Below the pieces are notes generated by a model. It had not been told where the DNA came from. It saw nothing but the letters and a program-made list of their open reading frames with translations, and did no database searches. Below are positions 22,826 to 32,530 of a stretch of DNA of 64,000 nucleotides, one piece after another; positions within the stretch are counted from its first letter, which is position 1, and every line of letters starts with the position of its first letter. The position numbers and the translations under genes were made by a program. Location: assembly GCF_036323735.1 (NCBI RefSeq), contig NC_086024.1, positions 72,566,924 to 72,630,923 on the forward strand, written 5' to 3'. This DNA comes from Rattus norvegicus. Lineage: Eukaryota; Chordata; Mammalia; Rodentia; Muridae.

Positions 22826-23589
22826 TAACCAGAATTGATTTCAAGGTGTCTTGTATTTATTAAGTATGTTGTCAAAGCTTCTCCACACAATGTTGTGATA
22901 TATCTATAGTTTTCATGCTTCTTTCTATCCCAATAACAGATAAATTTACATTTCTCTTAAAGTTGCACATAGTTTTCAAACAAGTATATTCAACCACCAA
23001 TTTGACATTTTTTGTCTCATATACATGTTCAAGTTTAAGGTGCCAAATGGAAAACGATATGCTCCCTGAAATCTATATCCTGTTTGACAGTATAGTTAAT
23101 TCCACTGTTTTGCCTCTTAAACATTGTTCTTGGATACAATTCTCTTTCTTTTGCTTCCACAAAGATGTCATCAACAAGTTCTTACTTTTCCTATCTCTTA
23201 CAATTCACTTAAACCATACATTTTTCCAATCTCCGGTACTAGAAGATTAGAGAAAATGACTCTTATTTCTTGTCACATATTTGTAAGTTTTTCTGTTTTA
23301 ATTCTTATTATATTGCACTTTGTCCCTATGTATCAAATTCAGTAATCCTGGTGAAACAGAATAATTTCATGTGAACTGTGAATAGCAGTTCAATAACTGT
23401 ATATCAAATGAATGAATGAATGAATTGTGTAGAATAGAAATGTGGTGGTTTCAAAAGCACATATATTCTCAAAAGTTTCATAGCTTACCAAGAGTCAAAG
23501 AACAGAATATAAATGATAAATAAAAAGTGTTACATACTTGATAAAGCAAGGTAACTTATGAAGGCTATTAGGAGTAGTTTGATTTATTT
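22826..23589. other. Unrecognised sequence
   Basis: No repeat family is recognised except a short (GAAT)n run near 23409-23427. The 111-codon plus frame at 22915-23250 has no recognisable motif and overlaps another frame; it is not supported as a gene. Confidence 0.45.
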
Positions 23590-23999
23590 TATTAAATATA
23601 ATTGGACATAGTACTACCTGAGGCTCCAACTATACCACTCCAGGGCATATACCCACACAATGCTCCAACATATAACAAGGATACATGTTCCATTATGTCC
23701 ATAGCAGACTTATTTATAATAGTCAGAAGCTGGAAAGAACCCAGATATCTGCCAACATAGGAATGGATACAGAAAATGTGGTACATTTACAGAATGGAGT
23801 ATTACTCAGTTATTAAAACAATGACTTCATGGAATTCTTAGGCAAATGGGTGGGACTAGAAAATATCCTGAGTGAGGTAACCCAGGCATGAAAGAATGCA
23901 CAAGGTATGTACTCACTGAGAAGTGGATATTAGGCAAAAAGTTTGAAATACCCACAATAAAATTCACAGACTATATGAAGCTAAAGAATAAGGAAGACC
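23590..23999 (+). mobile_element. Old plus-strand L1: ORF2 C-terminus, left segment
   Basis: The plus strand shows the end of L1 ORF2 in sense: 'ctataccactccagggcatatacccacacaatgctccaacatataacaaggatacatgttcc' (23631), 'gaatggagtattactcagttattaaaacaatgacttc' (23794), 'tcctgagtgaggtaaccca' (23867), and 'tactcactgagaagtggatattagg' (23910). The element is split at 24000-24014 by the young L1 and continues at 30956. Confidence 0.85.
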
Positions 24000-24014
24000 A
24001 AGGTGTTTCAGTCC
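24000..24014. repeat. Target-site duplication of near-full-length L1, left copy
   Basis: AAGGTGTTTCAGTCC is repeated perfectly at 30956-30970. The plus-strand L1 3' region reads continuously if everything between is removed. Confidence 0.95.
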
Positions 24015-24757
24015 CTTTTTTTTAATTTAATTTTATTTTTTATTAACTTGAGTATTTCTTATTTACATTTCGAGTGTTATTCCCTTTTCCGATTTCCGGG
24101 GAAACATCCCCCTAGTCCCTCCCCCTCCCCTTCCTTATGGGTGTTCCCCTCCCCATCCTCCCCCCATTGCCGCCCTCCCCCCAACAGTCTAGTTCACTGG
24201 GGGTTCAGTCTTAGCAGGACCCAGGGCTTCCCCTTCCACTGGTGCTCTTACTAGGATATTCATTGCTACCTATGAGGTCAGAATCCAGGGTCAGTCCATG
24301 TATAGTCTTTAGGTAGTGGCTTAGTCCCTGGAAGCTCTGGTTGCTTGGCATTGTTGTACATATGGAGTCTGGAGCCCCTTCAAGCTCTTCCAGTTATTTC
24401 TCTGATTCCTTCAACGGGGGTCCTATTCTCAGTTCAGTGGTTTGCTGCTGGCATTCGCCTCTGTATTTGCTGTATTCTGGCTGTGTCTCTCAGGAGCGAT
24501 CTACATCCGGCTCCTGTCGGCCTGCACTTCTTTGCTTCATCCATCTTGTTGAAATGGATGGCTGTATAGGTATGGGCCACATGTGGGGCAGTCTCTGAAT
24601 GGGTGTTCCTTCTGTGTCTGTTTTAATCTTTGCCTCTCTATTCCCTGCCAAGGGTATCCTTGTTCCCCTTTTAAAGAAGGAGTGAAGCATTCACATTTTG
24701 ATCAGCCCTCTTGAGTTTCTTTTGTTCTAGGCATCTAGGGTAATTCAAGCATTTGGG
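24015..24757 (-). other. L1 copy A 3' UTR and poly(A) tail
   Basis: Read on the plus strand: T-rich tail 24014-24052, then 'cttatttacatttcgagtgttattcc' and a pyrimidine-rich tract (24105-24185), whose sense strand is the polypurine run typical of rodent L1 3' UTRs. Then come 'ctcttactaggatattcattgctacc' and the segment up to the ORF2 stop. Such G-rich sense runs can form quadruplex structures in related L1 families; that is family knowledge, not shown here. Confidence 0.85.
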
Positions 24758-27700
24758 CTAATAGCTACTCATCAATGAGTGCATACCATGTGTGTTTTTC
24801 TGTGATTGGGTTACCTCACTCAGGATGATATTTTCCAGTTCCAACCATTTGCCAACGAATTTCATGAAGTCATTGTTTTTGATAGCTGAGTAATATTCCA
24901 TTGTGTAGATGTACCACACTTTCTGTATCCATTCCTCTGTTGAAGGGCATCTGGGTTCTTTCCAGCTTCTGGCTATTATAAATAAGGCTGCGATGAACAT
25001 AGTGGAGCACGTGTCTTTTTTATATGTTGGGGCATCATTTGGGTATATGCCCAAGAGAGGTATATCTGGATCCTCAGGCAGTGCATTGTCCAATTTTCTG
25101 AGGAACCTCCAGACTGATTTCCAGAATGGTTGTACCAGTCTGCAATCCCACCAACAATGGAGGAGTGTTCCTCTTTCTCCGCATCCTTGCCAGCATCTGC
25201 TGTCACCTGAGTTTTTGATCTTAGCCATTCTCACTGGTGTGAGGTGAAATCTCAGAGCTGTTTTGATTTGCATTTCCCTTATGACTAAAGATGTTCTACA
25301 TTTCTTTAGGTGTTTTTCAGCCATTCGGCATTCCTCAGCTGTGAATTCTTTGTTTAGCTCTGAACCCCATTTTTTATTAGGGTTATTTGTCTCCCTGTGG
25401 TCTAACTTCTTGAGTTCTTTGTATATTTTGGATATAAGGCCTCTATCCGTTGTAGGATTGGTAAAGATCTTTTCCCAATCTGTTGGTTGCCATTTTGTCC
25501 TAACTACAGTGTCCTTTGCCTTACAGAAGCTTTGCAGTTTTATGAGACACCATTTGTCGATTCTTGATCTTAGAGCATAAGCCATTGGTATTTTGTTCAG
25601 GAAATTTTTTTCCAGTGCCCATGTGTTCCAGATGCTTCCCTAGTTTTTCTTCTATTAGTTTGAGTGTATCTGGTTTGATGTGGAGGTCCTTGATCCACTT
25701 GGACTTAAGCTTTGTACAGGGTGATAAGCATGGATCGATCTGCATTCTTCTACATGTTGCCCTCCAGTTGAACCAGCACCATTTGCTGAAAATGCTATCT
25801 TTTTTTTATTGGATGGTTTAGGCCCCTTTGTCAAACTCAAGTGCCCATAGGTGTGTGGGTTCATTTCTGGGTCTTCAATTCTGTTCCATTGGTCTATCTG
25901 TCTGTCTCTGTACCAGTACCATGCAGTTTTTACCACTATTGCTCTGTAATACTGCTTGAGTTCAGGGATAGTGATTTCCCCTGAATTCCTTTTATTGTTG
26001 AGGATAGTTTTAGCTATCCTGGGTTTTTTGTTATTCAAGATGAATTTGCAAATTGTTCTATCTAACTCTTTGAAGAATTGGATTGGTGTTTTGATGGGGA
26101 TTGCATTGAATCTGTAGATCGCTTTTGGTAAAATGGCCATTTTTACTATATTAATCCTGCCAATCCATGAGCATGGGAGATCTTTCCATCTTCTGAGGTC
26201 TTATTCAATTTCTTTCTTCAGAGTCTTGAAGTTCTTATTGTACAGATCTTTTACTTGCTTGGTTAAAGTCACACTGAGGTACTTTATATTATTTGGGTCT
26301 ATTATGAAGGGTGTTGTTTCCCTAATTTCTTTCTCGGCTTGTTTCTCTTTTGTGTAGAGTAAGGCTACTGATTTATTTGAGTTAATTTTATACCCAGCCA
26401 CTTTGCTGAAGTTGTCTATGAGCTTTAGTACTTCTCTGGTGGAACTTTTGGGATCACTTAAATATATTATCATATCATCTACAAATAGTGATATTTTGAC
26501 TCCTTCTTTTCTGATCTGTATCCCCTTGACCTCCTTTTGTTGTCTGATTGCTCTGGCTAGAACTTCAAGAACTATATTGAATAAGTAGTGAGAGAGTGGG
26601 CAGCCTTGTCTAGTCCCTCATTTTAGTGGGATTGCTTCAAGTTTCTCTCCATTTAGTTTAATGTTAGCAACTGGTTTGCTGTATATGGCTTTTACTATGT
26701 TTAGGTACGGGCTTTGAATTCCTATTCTTTCCAGGACTTTTATCATGAAGGGGTGTTGAATTTTGTCAAATGCTTTCTCAGCATCTAATGAAATGATCAT
26801 GTGGTTCTGTTCTTTCAGTTTGTTTATATAATGGATCATGTTGATGGTTTTCCATATATTAAACCATCCCTGCATGCCTGGGATGAAGCCTACTTGATCA
26901 TGGTGGATGATTGTTTTGATGTGCTCTTGGATTCGGTTTGCCAGAATTTTATTGAGTATTTTTGCATCGGTATTCACAGGGGAAATTGGTCTGAAGCTCT
27001 CTTTCTTTGTTGGGTCTTTGTGTGGTTTAGGTGTAAGAGTAATTGTGGCTTCATAGAAGGAATTCGGTAGTGCTCCAACTGTTACAATCTTGTTGAATAA
27101 TTTGGATAATATTGGTATGAGGTGTTCTATGAAGGTCTGATAGAATTCTGCACTAAACCCGTCTGGACCTGGGCTCTTTTTGGTTCGGAGACCTTTAATG
27201 ACTGCTTCTATTTCCTTAGGAGTTATGGGGTTGTTTATCTGGTTTATCTATTCCTGATTTAACTTCGATACCTGGTATCTGTCTAGGAAATTGCCTATTT
27301 CCTGCAGATTTTCAAGTTTTGTTGAATATAGGCTTTTATAGTAAGGTCTGATGATTTTTTGAATTTCCTGTGAATCTGTAGTTATGTCTCCCTTTTCATT
27401 TCTGATTTTGTTAATTTGGACACATTCGCTGTGTCTTCTCGTTAGTCTGGCTAAGGGTTTATCTATCTTGTTGATTTTCTCAAAGAACCAACTTTGGTTC
27501 TGCTGATTCTTTCTATGGTCCTTTTTGTTTCTACTTGGTTGATTTCAGCTCTGAGTTTGATTATTTCCTGCCTTCTACTCCTCCTGGGTGTATTTGCTTC
27601 CTTATCTTCTAGAGCTTTTAGGTGTGCTGTCAAGCTGCTGACATATGCTCTTTCCTGTTTCTTTCTGCAGGCACTCAGCGCTATGAGTTTTCCTCTTAGC

Positions 27701-28502
27701 ACAGCTTTCATTGTGTCCCATAAGTTTGGGTATGTTGTACCTTCATTTTCATTAAATTCTAAGAAGTCTTTAATTTCTTTCTTTATTCCTTCCTTGACCA
27801 GGTTATCATTTAGTAGAGCGTTGTTCAGCTTCCATGTATATGTGGACATTCTCTCCTTATTGTTATTGAAGATCAGCTTTTGCCCGTGGTGGTCTGATAG
27901 GATGCATGGGATTATTTCTATCTTTCTGTACCTGTTGAGGCCCGTTTTTTGACCAATTATGCAGTCAATTTTGGAGAAAGTACCATGAGGAGCTGAGAAG
28001 AAGGTATATCCTTTTGCTTTAAGATAGAATGTTCCATAAATATCTGTTAAGTACATTTGGCTCATGACTTCTCTTAGTCTGTCTACGTCTCTGTTTAATT
28101 TCTGTTTCCATGATTTGTCCATTAATGAGAGTGGGGTGTTGAAATCTCCTACTATTATTGTGTGAGGTGCAATGTGTGTTTTGAGCTTTAGTAAGGTTTC
28201 TTTTACGTATGTAGGTGCCCTTGTATTTGGGGCATAGATATTTAGGATTGAGAGTTCATCTTGGTGGATTTTTCGTTTGATGAATATGAAGTGTCCTTCC
28301 TTATCTTTTTTGATGACTTTTATGTGAAAATTGATTTTATTTGATATTAGAATGGCTACTCTAGCTTGCTTCTTCTGACCATTTGCTTGGAAAGTTGTTT
28401 TCCAGCCTTTCACTCTGAGGTAGTGTCTGTCTTTATCTCTGAGGTGTGTTTCCTGTAGGCAGCAGAATGCAGGGTCCTCATTGCATATCCAGTTTGTTAA
28501 TA

Positions 28503-28516
28503 TATGCCTTTTTATT
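28503..28516. repeat. Target-site duplication of the ID SINE, left copy
   Basis: TATGCCTTTTTATT matches TATGTCTTTTTATT at 28637-28650 with one mismatch. The L1 ORF2 text is contiguous across the insertion when one copy is removed, as copy B shows at 43292-43305. Confidence 0.85.
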
Positions 28517-28632
28517 TTTTTCTTTTTCTTCTTCTTTTTCTTCTCTCTTCTTTTTTTCGGAGCTGGGGACCTAACCCAGGGCCTTGTGCTTGGTAGGCAA
28601 GTGCTCTACCACTGAGCTAAATACCCAACCCC
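28517..28632 (-). mobile_element. ID SINE (BC1/tRNA-Ala-derived) in L1 ORF2
   Basis: On the minus strand: GGGGTTGGGTATTTAGCTCA..., then '..gtggtagagcacttgcctaccaagcacaaggccctgggttaggtccccagctccg', followed by a purine-rich AAG/AAAG tail (28517-28558). The polymerase III A box (TAGCTCAGTGG, 28609-28619) is intact. The B box (GGTTAGGTCC, 28567-28576) has the central C of the usual GGTTCGGTCC changed to A. ID elements are mobilised in trans by L1 proteins. High ID abundance is a rat hallmark and supports the species guess. The insertion disrupts the endonuclease N-terminus of copy A and must postdate it. Confidence 0.93.
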
Positions 28633-28636
28633 AATC

Positions 28637-28650
28637 TATGTCTTTTTATT
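28637..28650. repeat. Target-site duplication of the ID SINE, right copy
   Basis: Pairs with 28503-28516; one mismatch. Confidence 0.85.
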
Positions 28651-28777
28651 GGGGAGTTGAGGCCATTGATGTTGAGGGATATTAAGGAATAGTGATTATT
28701 GTTTCCTGTTATATTCATATTTGGATATGAGGTTATGTTTGTGTGCTTTTCTTTTCTTTGTTTTGTTGCCAAGACGA

Positions 28778-29917
28778 TTAGTTTCTTGCTTCTTCTAGGG
28801 TGTAGCTTGCCTCCTTATGTTGGGCTTTACCATTTATTATCTTTGGAGTGCTGGATTTGTAGACAGATATTGTATAAATTTGGTTTTGTCATGGAATATC
28901 TTGGTTTCTCCATCTATGTTAATTGAGAGTTTTGTAGGATACAGTAACCTGGGCTGGTATTTGTGTTCTCTTAGTGTCTGTATGACATCTGTCCAGGATC
29001 TTCTGGCTTTCACAGTTTCTGGCGAAAAGTCTGGTCTGATTCTGATATGTCTGCCTTTATATGTTACTTGACCTTTCTCCCTTACTGCTTTTAATATTCT
29101 TTCTTTATTTTGTGCGTTTGGTGTTTTGACTATTATATGACGGGAGGAGTTTTTTTTCTGGTCCAATATTTGGAGTTCTATAGGCTTCTTGTATGCTTAT
29201 GGGTACTTCTTTCTTTAGGTTAGGGAAATTTTCTTCTATGATTTTGTTGAAGATATTTACTGGTCCTTTGAGCTGGGAGTCTTCACTCTCTTCTATACCT
29301 ATTATCCTTAGGTCTTATCTCCTCATTGAGTTCTGGATTTCCTGTATGTTTTGGACCAGTAGCTTTTTCTGATTTACATTATCTTTGACAGTTGAGTCTA
29401 TGATTTCTATGGAATCTTCTGCTCCTGAGATTCTCTCTTCCATCTCTTGTATTCTGTTGGTGAAGCTTGTATCTACAGCTCCTTGTCTCTTCTTTTGGTT
29501 TTCTATATCCAGGGTTCTTTCCATGTGTTCTTTCTTGATTGCTTCTATTTCCATTTTTAATTCCTTCAACTGTTTGATTGTGTTTTCCTGGAATTCTTTC
29601 AGGGATTTTTGTGACTCCTCTCTATGGGCTTCTACTTGTTTATTTATGTTTTCCTGGAATTCTTTCAGGGATTTTTGCGATTCCTCTCTGTAGGCTTCTA
29701 CTTGTTTATTAATGTTTTCCTGTGTTTCTCTAAGGGAGTTCTTCACGTCTTTCTTGAAGTCCTCCAGCATCATGATCAAAAGTGATTTTAAATCTAGAAG
29801 TTGCTTTTCTGGTGTGTTTGGAAATTCCGTGTTTGCTTTGGTGGGAGAATTGGGCTCCGATAATGCCATGTACTCCTGGTTTCTGTTGCTTGGGTTCCTG
29901 CGCTTGCCTCTTGCCAT
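28778..29917 (-). pseudogene. L1 ORF1 pseudogene (RNA-binding chaperone), copy A
   Basis: ORF1p coats L1 RNA as a coiled-coil trimer. The start ATG is at 29915-29917 (MARGKRRNPSNRNQEY). The N-terminal half (29315-29917) is heptad-rich and contains two tandem 66-bp units (29582-29647 and 29648-29713) encoding 22-residue repeats around REESQKSLKEFQEN. The C-terminal half (RRM and CTD) survives as a second frame, 28837-29166, with HIIVKTPNAQNKERILKAVR and the R-I-R-P-D-F-S-P-E-T stretch. Breaks: a TAA at 29315-29317 after ..NSMRR; loss of two bases near 29170 relative to copy B; and a one-base loss near 28842 that removes the terminal residues. The gap to ORF2 is about 60 bases, the usual rodent L1 arrangement. 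Confidence 0.92.
29582..29713 (-). repeat. Two 66-bp tandem units in ORF1 coiled coil
   Basis: The phrase 'gttttcctggaattctttcaggga' recurs exactly 66 bases apart (29582 and 29648), with a third, diverged unit starting at 29714. Length variation in this part of ORF1 is known in rodent L1s. Confidence 0.85.
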
Positions 29918-30825
29918 CAGATTATCTCTAGTGTTACTTTGTTCTGCTATTTCTGACAGTGGCTAGACTGTCCAATATGCCTGTGTTTCAGGAGTGCTGT
30001 AGACCTGTTTTCCTGTTTTCTTTCAGCCAGTTATGGGGACACAGTGTTCTGCTCTCGGGCGTGTAATTTTTCCTATCTACAGGTCTTCAGCTGTTCCTGT
30101 GGGTCTGTGTCTTGAGTTCACAAGGCAGGTCACTTGCAGCAGAAAAGTTGGTCTTACCTGTGGTCCCGAGGCTCAAGTTTGCTTCTGGGGTGTTGCTTAT
30201 GAGCTCTCTCCAGAGTCTGCAAACAGGAAGATCTGCGCCGCCCTTTCCGGGAGCTTCCGTGCACGAGGGCTCCAGATGGCGTTTGATGTTTTCCTCTGGA
30301 ATCAGGAATGTGTGCAGAGTGCAGTCTCTTCTGGTTTCCCAGGGGTGTCTGCCTCTCTGAAGTTTAGCTCTCCCTCCCACGGGATTTGGGTGCAGAGAAT
30401 TGTTTATCCGGTCCGTCCCTTCAGGTTCTGGCGGTGTCTCAAATGCAGGGGCCCTGCTGCTGCTGTGCCCTTATCAAAGGGAAACCAGAGGCTATATACA
30501 GTTTCCTCTTGAGCCAGGGATGTGGGCAGGGGTGGGCAGTGTTCGTGGTCTCTTCTGCTCTGCAGTCTCAGGAGTGCCCACCTGTCTAGGTGGTGAGGTC
30601 TCTCTCCCAAGGGGTTGGGAGCAGAGAGCTGCTGTGGGCAGGGAACTGCAGATTTGGGACTCCCACTAAATACCGGAAGTGCCCGGTCCTAGAGGAATTT
30701 TGCCTCTGTGTGTCCTGAGTTCACCAGGCAGGTCACTTGCAGCAGAAAATTTGGTCTTACCTGTGGTCCTGAGGCTCAAGTTTGCTCGTGGGGTGCTGCC
30801 TACGAGCTCTCCCGCAGCTGACACT
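29918..30825 (-). promoter_or_regulatory. L1 copy A 5' UTR (promoter region) with partial tandem repetition
   Basis: GC- and CpG-richer than the flanks, directly upstream of ORF1 on the minus strand. In rat L1 this leader carries an internal promoter (known for the family). A ~118-bp part at 30106-30225 ('tgtgtcttgagttca..aggcaggtcacttgcagcagaaaa') is repeated at about 30708-30825, roughly 600 bases further upstream in L1 sense. The leader is therefore made of one complete unit and the start of a second, reminiscent of tandem 5' monomers in mouse L1. Plus-strand frames of 60-159 codons here (30033-30669) are antisense to the leader and unsupported. Confidence 0.8.
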
Positions 30826-30955
30826 TGTTATCTGTTAGTTTGACTTAGTGTTTTCTGTATGGTTTATGTAATTTGAAACCTGAATCAGGTGGGGATTTTT
30901 ATCCACGGTTCAGAACTTGTAGCTTAAGATAGAAGGAGGCCTGTCATTGGATGTG
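30826..30955. other. Extra non-L1 DNA between L1 5' UTR and the TSD
   Basis: About 130 AT-rich bases ('cacttgttatctgttagtttgacttagtg ... agaaggaggcctgtcattggatgtg') lie inside the TSD pair but do not resemble the L1 leader. The last part shares GGCCTGTCATTGGATG with the LTR-like segment at 17970-17985. It may be a 5'-transduced source flank, a chimaeric LTR piece or a diverged leader part. Confidence 0.55.
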
Positions 30956-30970
30956 AAGGTGTTTCAGTCC
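30956..30970. repeat. Target-site duplication of near-full-length L1, right copy
   Basis: Perfect 15-base match to 24000-24014. Confidence 0.95.
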
Positions 30971-31668
30971 TTCTTAGAAGGGGGAACAAAATACCAAAAG
31001 GGTTGGAGGGACTTGGGAGGATTTGATGAGTTGTGGGAGATGAAAGAGAGGACAGGAACAGGTATGAGAGGAAACAGGGATGTTATACCGAGGGTCAGGA
31101 AATTGGACAGAAGTGTATATCAATGGGAAATGGGGAACTGGGGGTAGCCACCAGAAAATCCCAGATGCCAGGAAAGCAAGAGGCATCCAGGACCCAGTGA
31201 GCATGAGATTAGTTGAAATATCCAACAAAGGGGAAGGAGAACGTATAGAGATCATATCAACAGGGTAGGCAAGGTCCCCTCTAAATTTTTAACTTAGAAT
31301 TACCCCTCTCGAATGGAAACACGGAGACAAAGTGTGGAGCAGCGACCAAAGGTCATCTAGAGACTGCTCCACATGGGGATCCATCCCATCCCATATACAG
31401 ACACCAAATCCAGACACTCTTGGAGATGCCAAGAAGTGCATGCTGACAGGAGGCTGTTATAGGCTCAGCCAGAGCCTGACAAATACAGAGGCGGATGCTC
31501 ACAGCCAACCATGGGACTGTGCATGAGAACCCCAATGGAGCAGTTAGAGAAAGGACTAAAAGAGCTGAAGAGGTTTGCAACCCCATAGGAAGAACAACAA
31601 TATCAACCAACCAGACCCCACAGAGCTCCCAGGGATTAAACAGCCAACCAAAGAGTACATTGTCATCA
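30971..31668 (+). mobile_element. Old plus-strand L1: 3' UTR, right segment
   Basis: Continues the element interrupted at 24000: 'ttcttagaagggggaacaaaata' (30971), 'gggaactgggggtagccaccagaaa' (31135), 'gtggagcagcgaccaaaggtcatctagagactgctccacatgggg' (31333), 'tacagaggcggatgctcacagccaaccatgggactg' (31483), and 'ggagctcccagggattaaacagccaaccaaag' region (31622). It stops before the usual terminal part and has no poly(A), so the 3' end is lost. Frames of 60-90 codons on both strands lie inside the UTR and are not genes. Confidence 0.85.
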
Positions 31669-32049
31669 GTTGAATCTGCCCATCTGTGAAGTTTCTGAGG
31701 TTAGGATGTACAACATTTAGGGAATGAAAGTCCCTTGAGAAATTTTATCCTTTTAAATATAAATATACTTCTTAAATTTGGCAAAATATTCTTTAGGATT
31801 CCTGAGTTTTCTTTACATATCAAATCAACTATTCATTATATATTTCCCAACCTGATATTTTGGGCAAATCATTACCTTTTCCCTTACAAGGCATATCTGA
31901 ACTAGTGGTATAAAATGGTAAAAACCACAGACCATGATGCTTATTTTAGAACTCATAAGCTGGCCAGTTTACTCTCCTTCATTTAATTATTTGTTTGTTT
32001 TCTTATCAGCCATCAATTCCTTTGTTCTTATCTTCACAGTGTTCTGAAT
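31669..32049. other. AT-rich unrecognised sequence
   Basis: Nothing recognised. Confidence 0.45.
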
Positions 32050-32530
32050 TCCTCAGTTTTTTTTAACTTTAATTTTTGTTTGGAGAATTTCATACATGAG
32101 TATCATATTTATATCATTTTTATTCTCCCCACTTCCCACCTCAGACTTCCAGTGTTACTCTCCATACCCTCTCAAACTGATGACATTTTCTTCCTCAGTA
32201 ACTGTCATATATATGCATGTAAATATACAAATGCAGATCTCAAGGTCCATCCAGTGTTTTTTGTCTGTTTTGTATATGTGTTTAGTGCTCATCAATTGGG
32301 ATTAGATAATCATTTATGGCACAATCCCTGGAGAAGATTGGTTATTCCTCTCTCAGCACTCATTAATTTCCTGTAGCTCTTTAACTAGTAATGTGGACCT
32401 GTGAGGCACCTTGCCCCCTCACCCCCTGCACACAAACACATTAGCATGGTAACTGGTGTTGACAATGTTCAGGTCTTGCTGACGCAGCCCTATTGTTAAG
32501 ATTTCATGGATGTAACTTCCCTGCCTAAGG
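32050..32530 (-). mobile_element. Lx-type L1 3' UTR
   Basis: T-rich tail at 32058-32082, then 'ggagaatttcatacatgagtatcatatttatatcatt', a pyrimidine-rich run, 'catcaattgggattagataatc' (32289), 'tcagcactcattaatttcctgtagctctttaactag' (32354), and 'ttcaggtcttgctgacgcagccctattgttaagatttcatggatgtaacttccctgcc' (32468). This is the order of an inverted Lx 3' UTR. The 98-codon plus frame at 32080-32376 is antisense to the repeat. Confidence 0.7.

Larger units (their letters stand above)
24758..28718 (-). pseudogene. L1 ORF2 pseudogene (endonuclease-reverse transcriptase), copy A
   Basis: ORF2p nicks target DNA and reverse-transcribes L1 RNA there. Domains in order on the minus strand: an AP-like endonuclease with QETH (~28450), VGDFNTPLS (~28130) and SDHHG (~27890); RT with LDAEKAFDKIQH (motif A, ~26790) and the catalytic pair as FVDD (~26480) instead of the usual FADD; and a C-terminal zinc-knuckle CWQGCGERGTLLHCWWDC (~25180-25230). 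The frame ends at 24758. Breaks seen: the ID SINE at 28517-28632; a one-base deletion near 27493 against copy B; an in-frame TAG at 27248-27250 (copy B has Gln); a TGA at 26618-26620 just after motif A region; a TAA at 26201-26203; and a further shift near 25820. The start is taken as the ATG at 28716-28718 (MNITG..). The pieces 27463-28413 (316 codons) and 24758-25585 (275 codons) are the largest open parts. Confidence 0.92.
24015..30825 (-). mobile_element. Near-full-length rat-type L1 (copy A)
   Basis: A complete L1 layout is read on the minus strand: 5' UTR (about 30825-29918), ORF1 (29917-28778), ORF2 (about 28718-24758), 3' UTR with purine-rich run and poly(A) (24757-24015). A perfect 15-bp TSD brackets it together with about 130 extra bases at the 5' side. 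The copy is similar throughout to copy B (40606-45098) and is therefore fairly young, but ORF1 has at least three breaks and ORF2 several nonsense and frameshift changes plus an ID SINE insertion. It cannot encode working proteins. It sits inside an older plus-strand L1. Confidence 0.93.

Noticed and set aside
28561..28632. Possible tRNA gene (A and B box-like sequences)
   Set aside because: It is an ID SINE: tRNA-derived head, A-rich tail and TSDs; no intact cloverleaf.
29582..29713. CRISPR-like or other spaced direct repeats
   Set aside because: The 66-bp units are contiguous coding repeats of the ORF1 coiled coil. No repeat-spacer array exists anywhere in the window, and the genome is clearly a mammalian one.
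30033..30669. Plus-strand frames of 82-159 codons in GC-rich sequence, possible host exon or CpG-island gene
   Set aside because: The sequence is the L1 5' UTR in antisense; the same text is present in copy B at 44688-45071.
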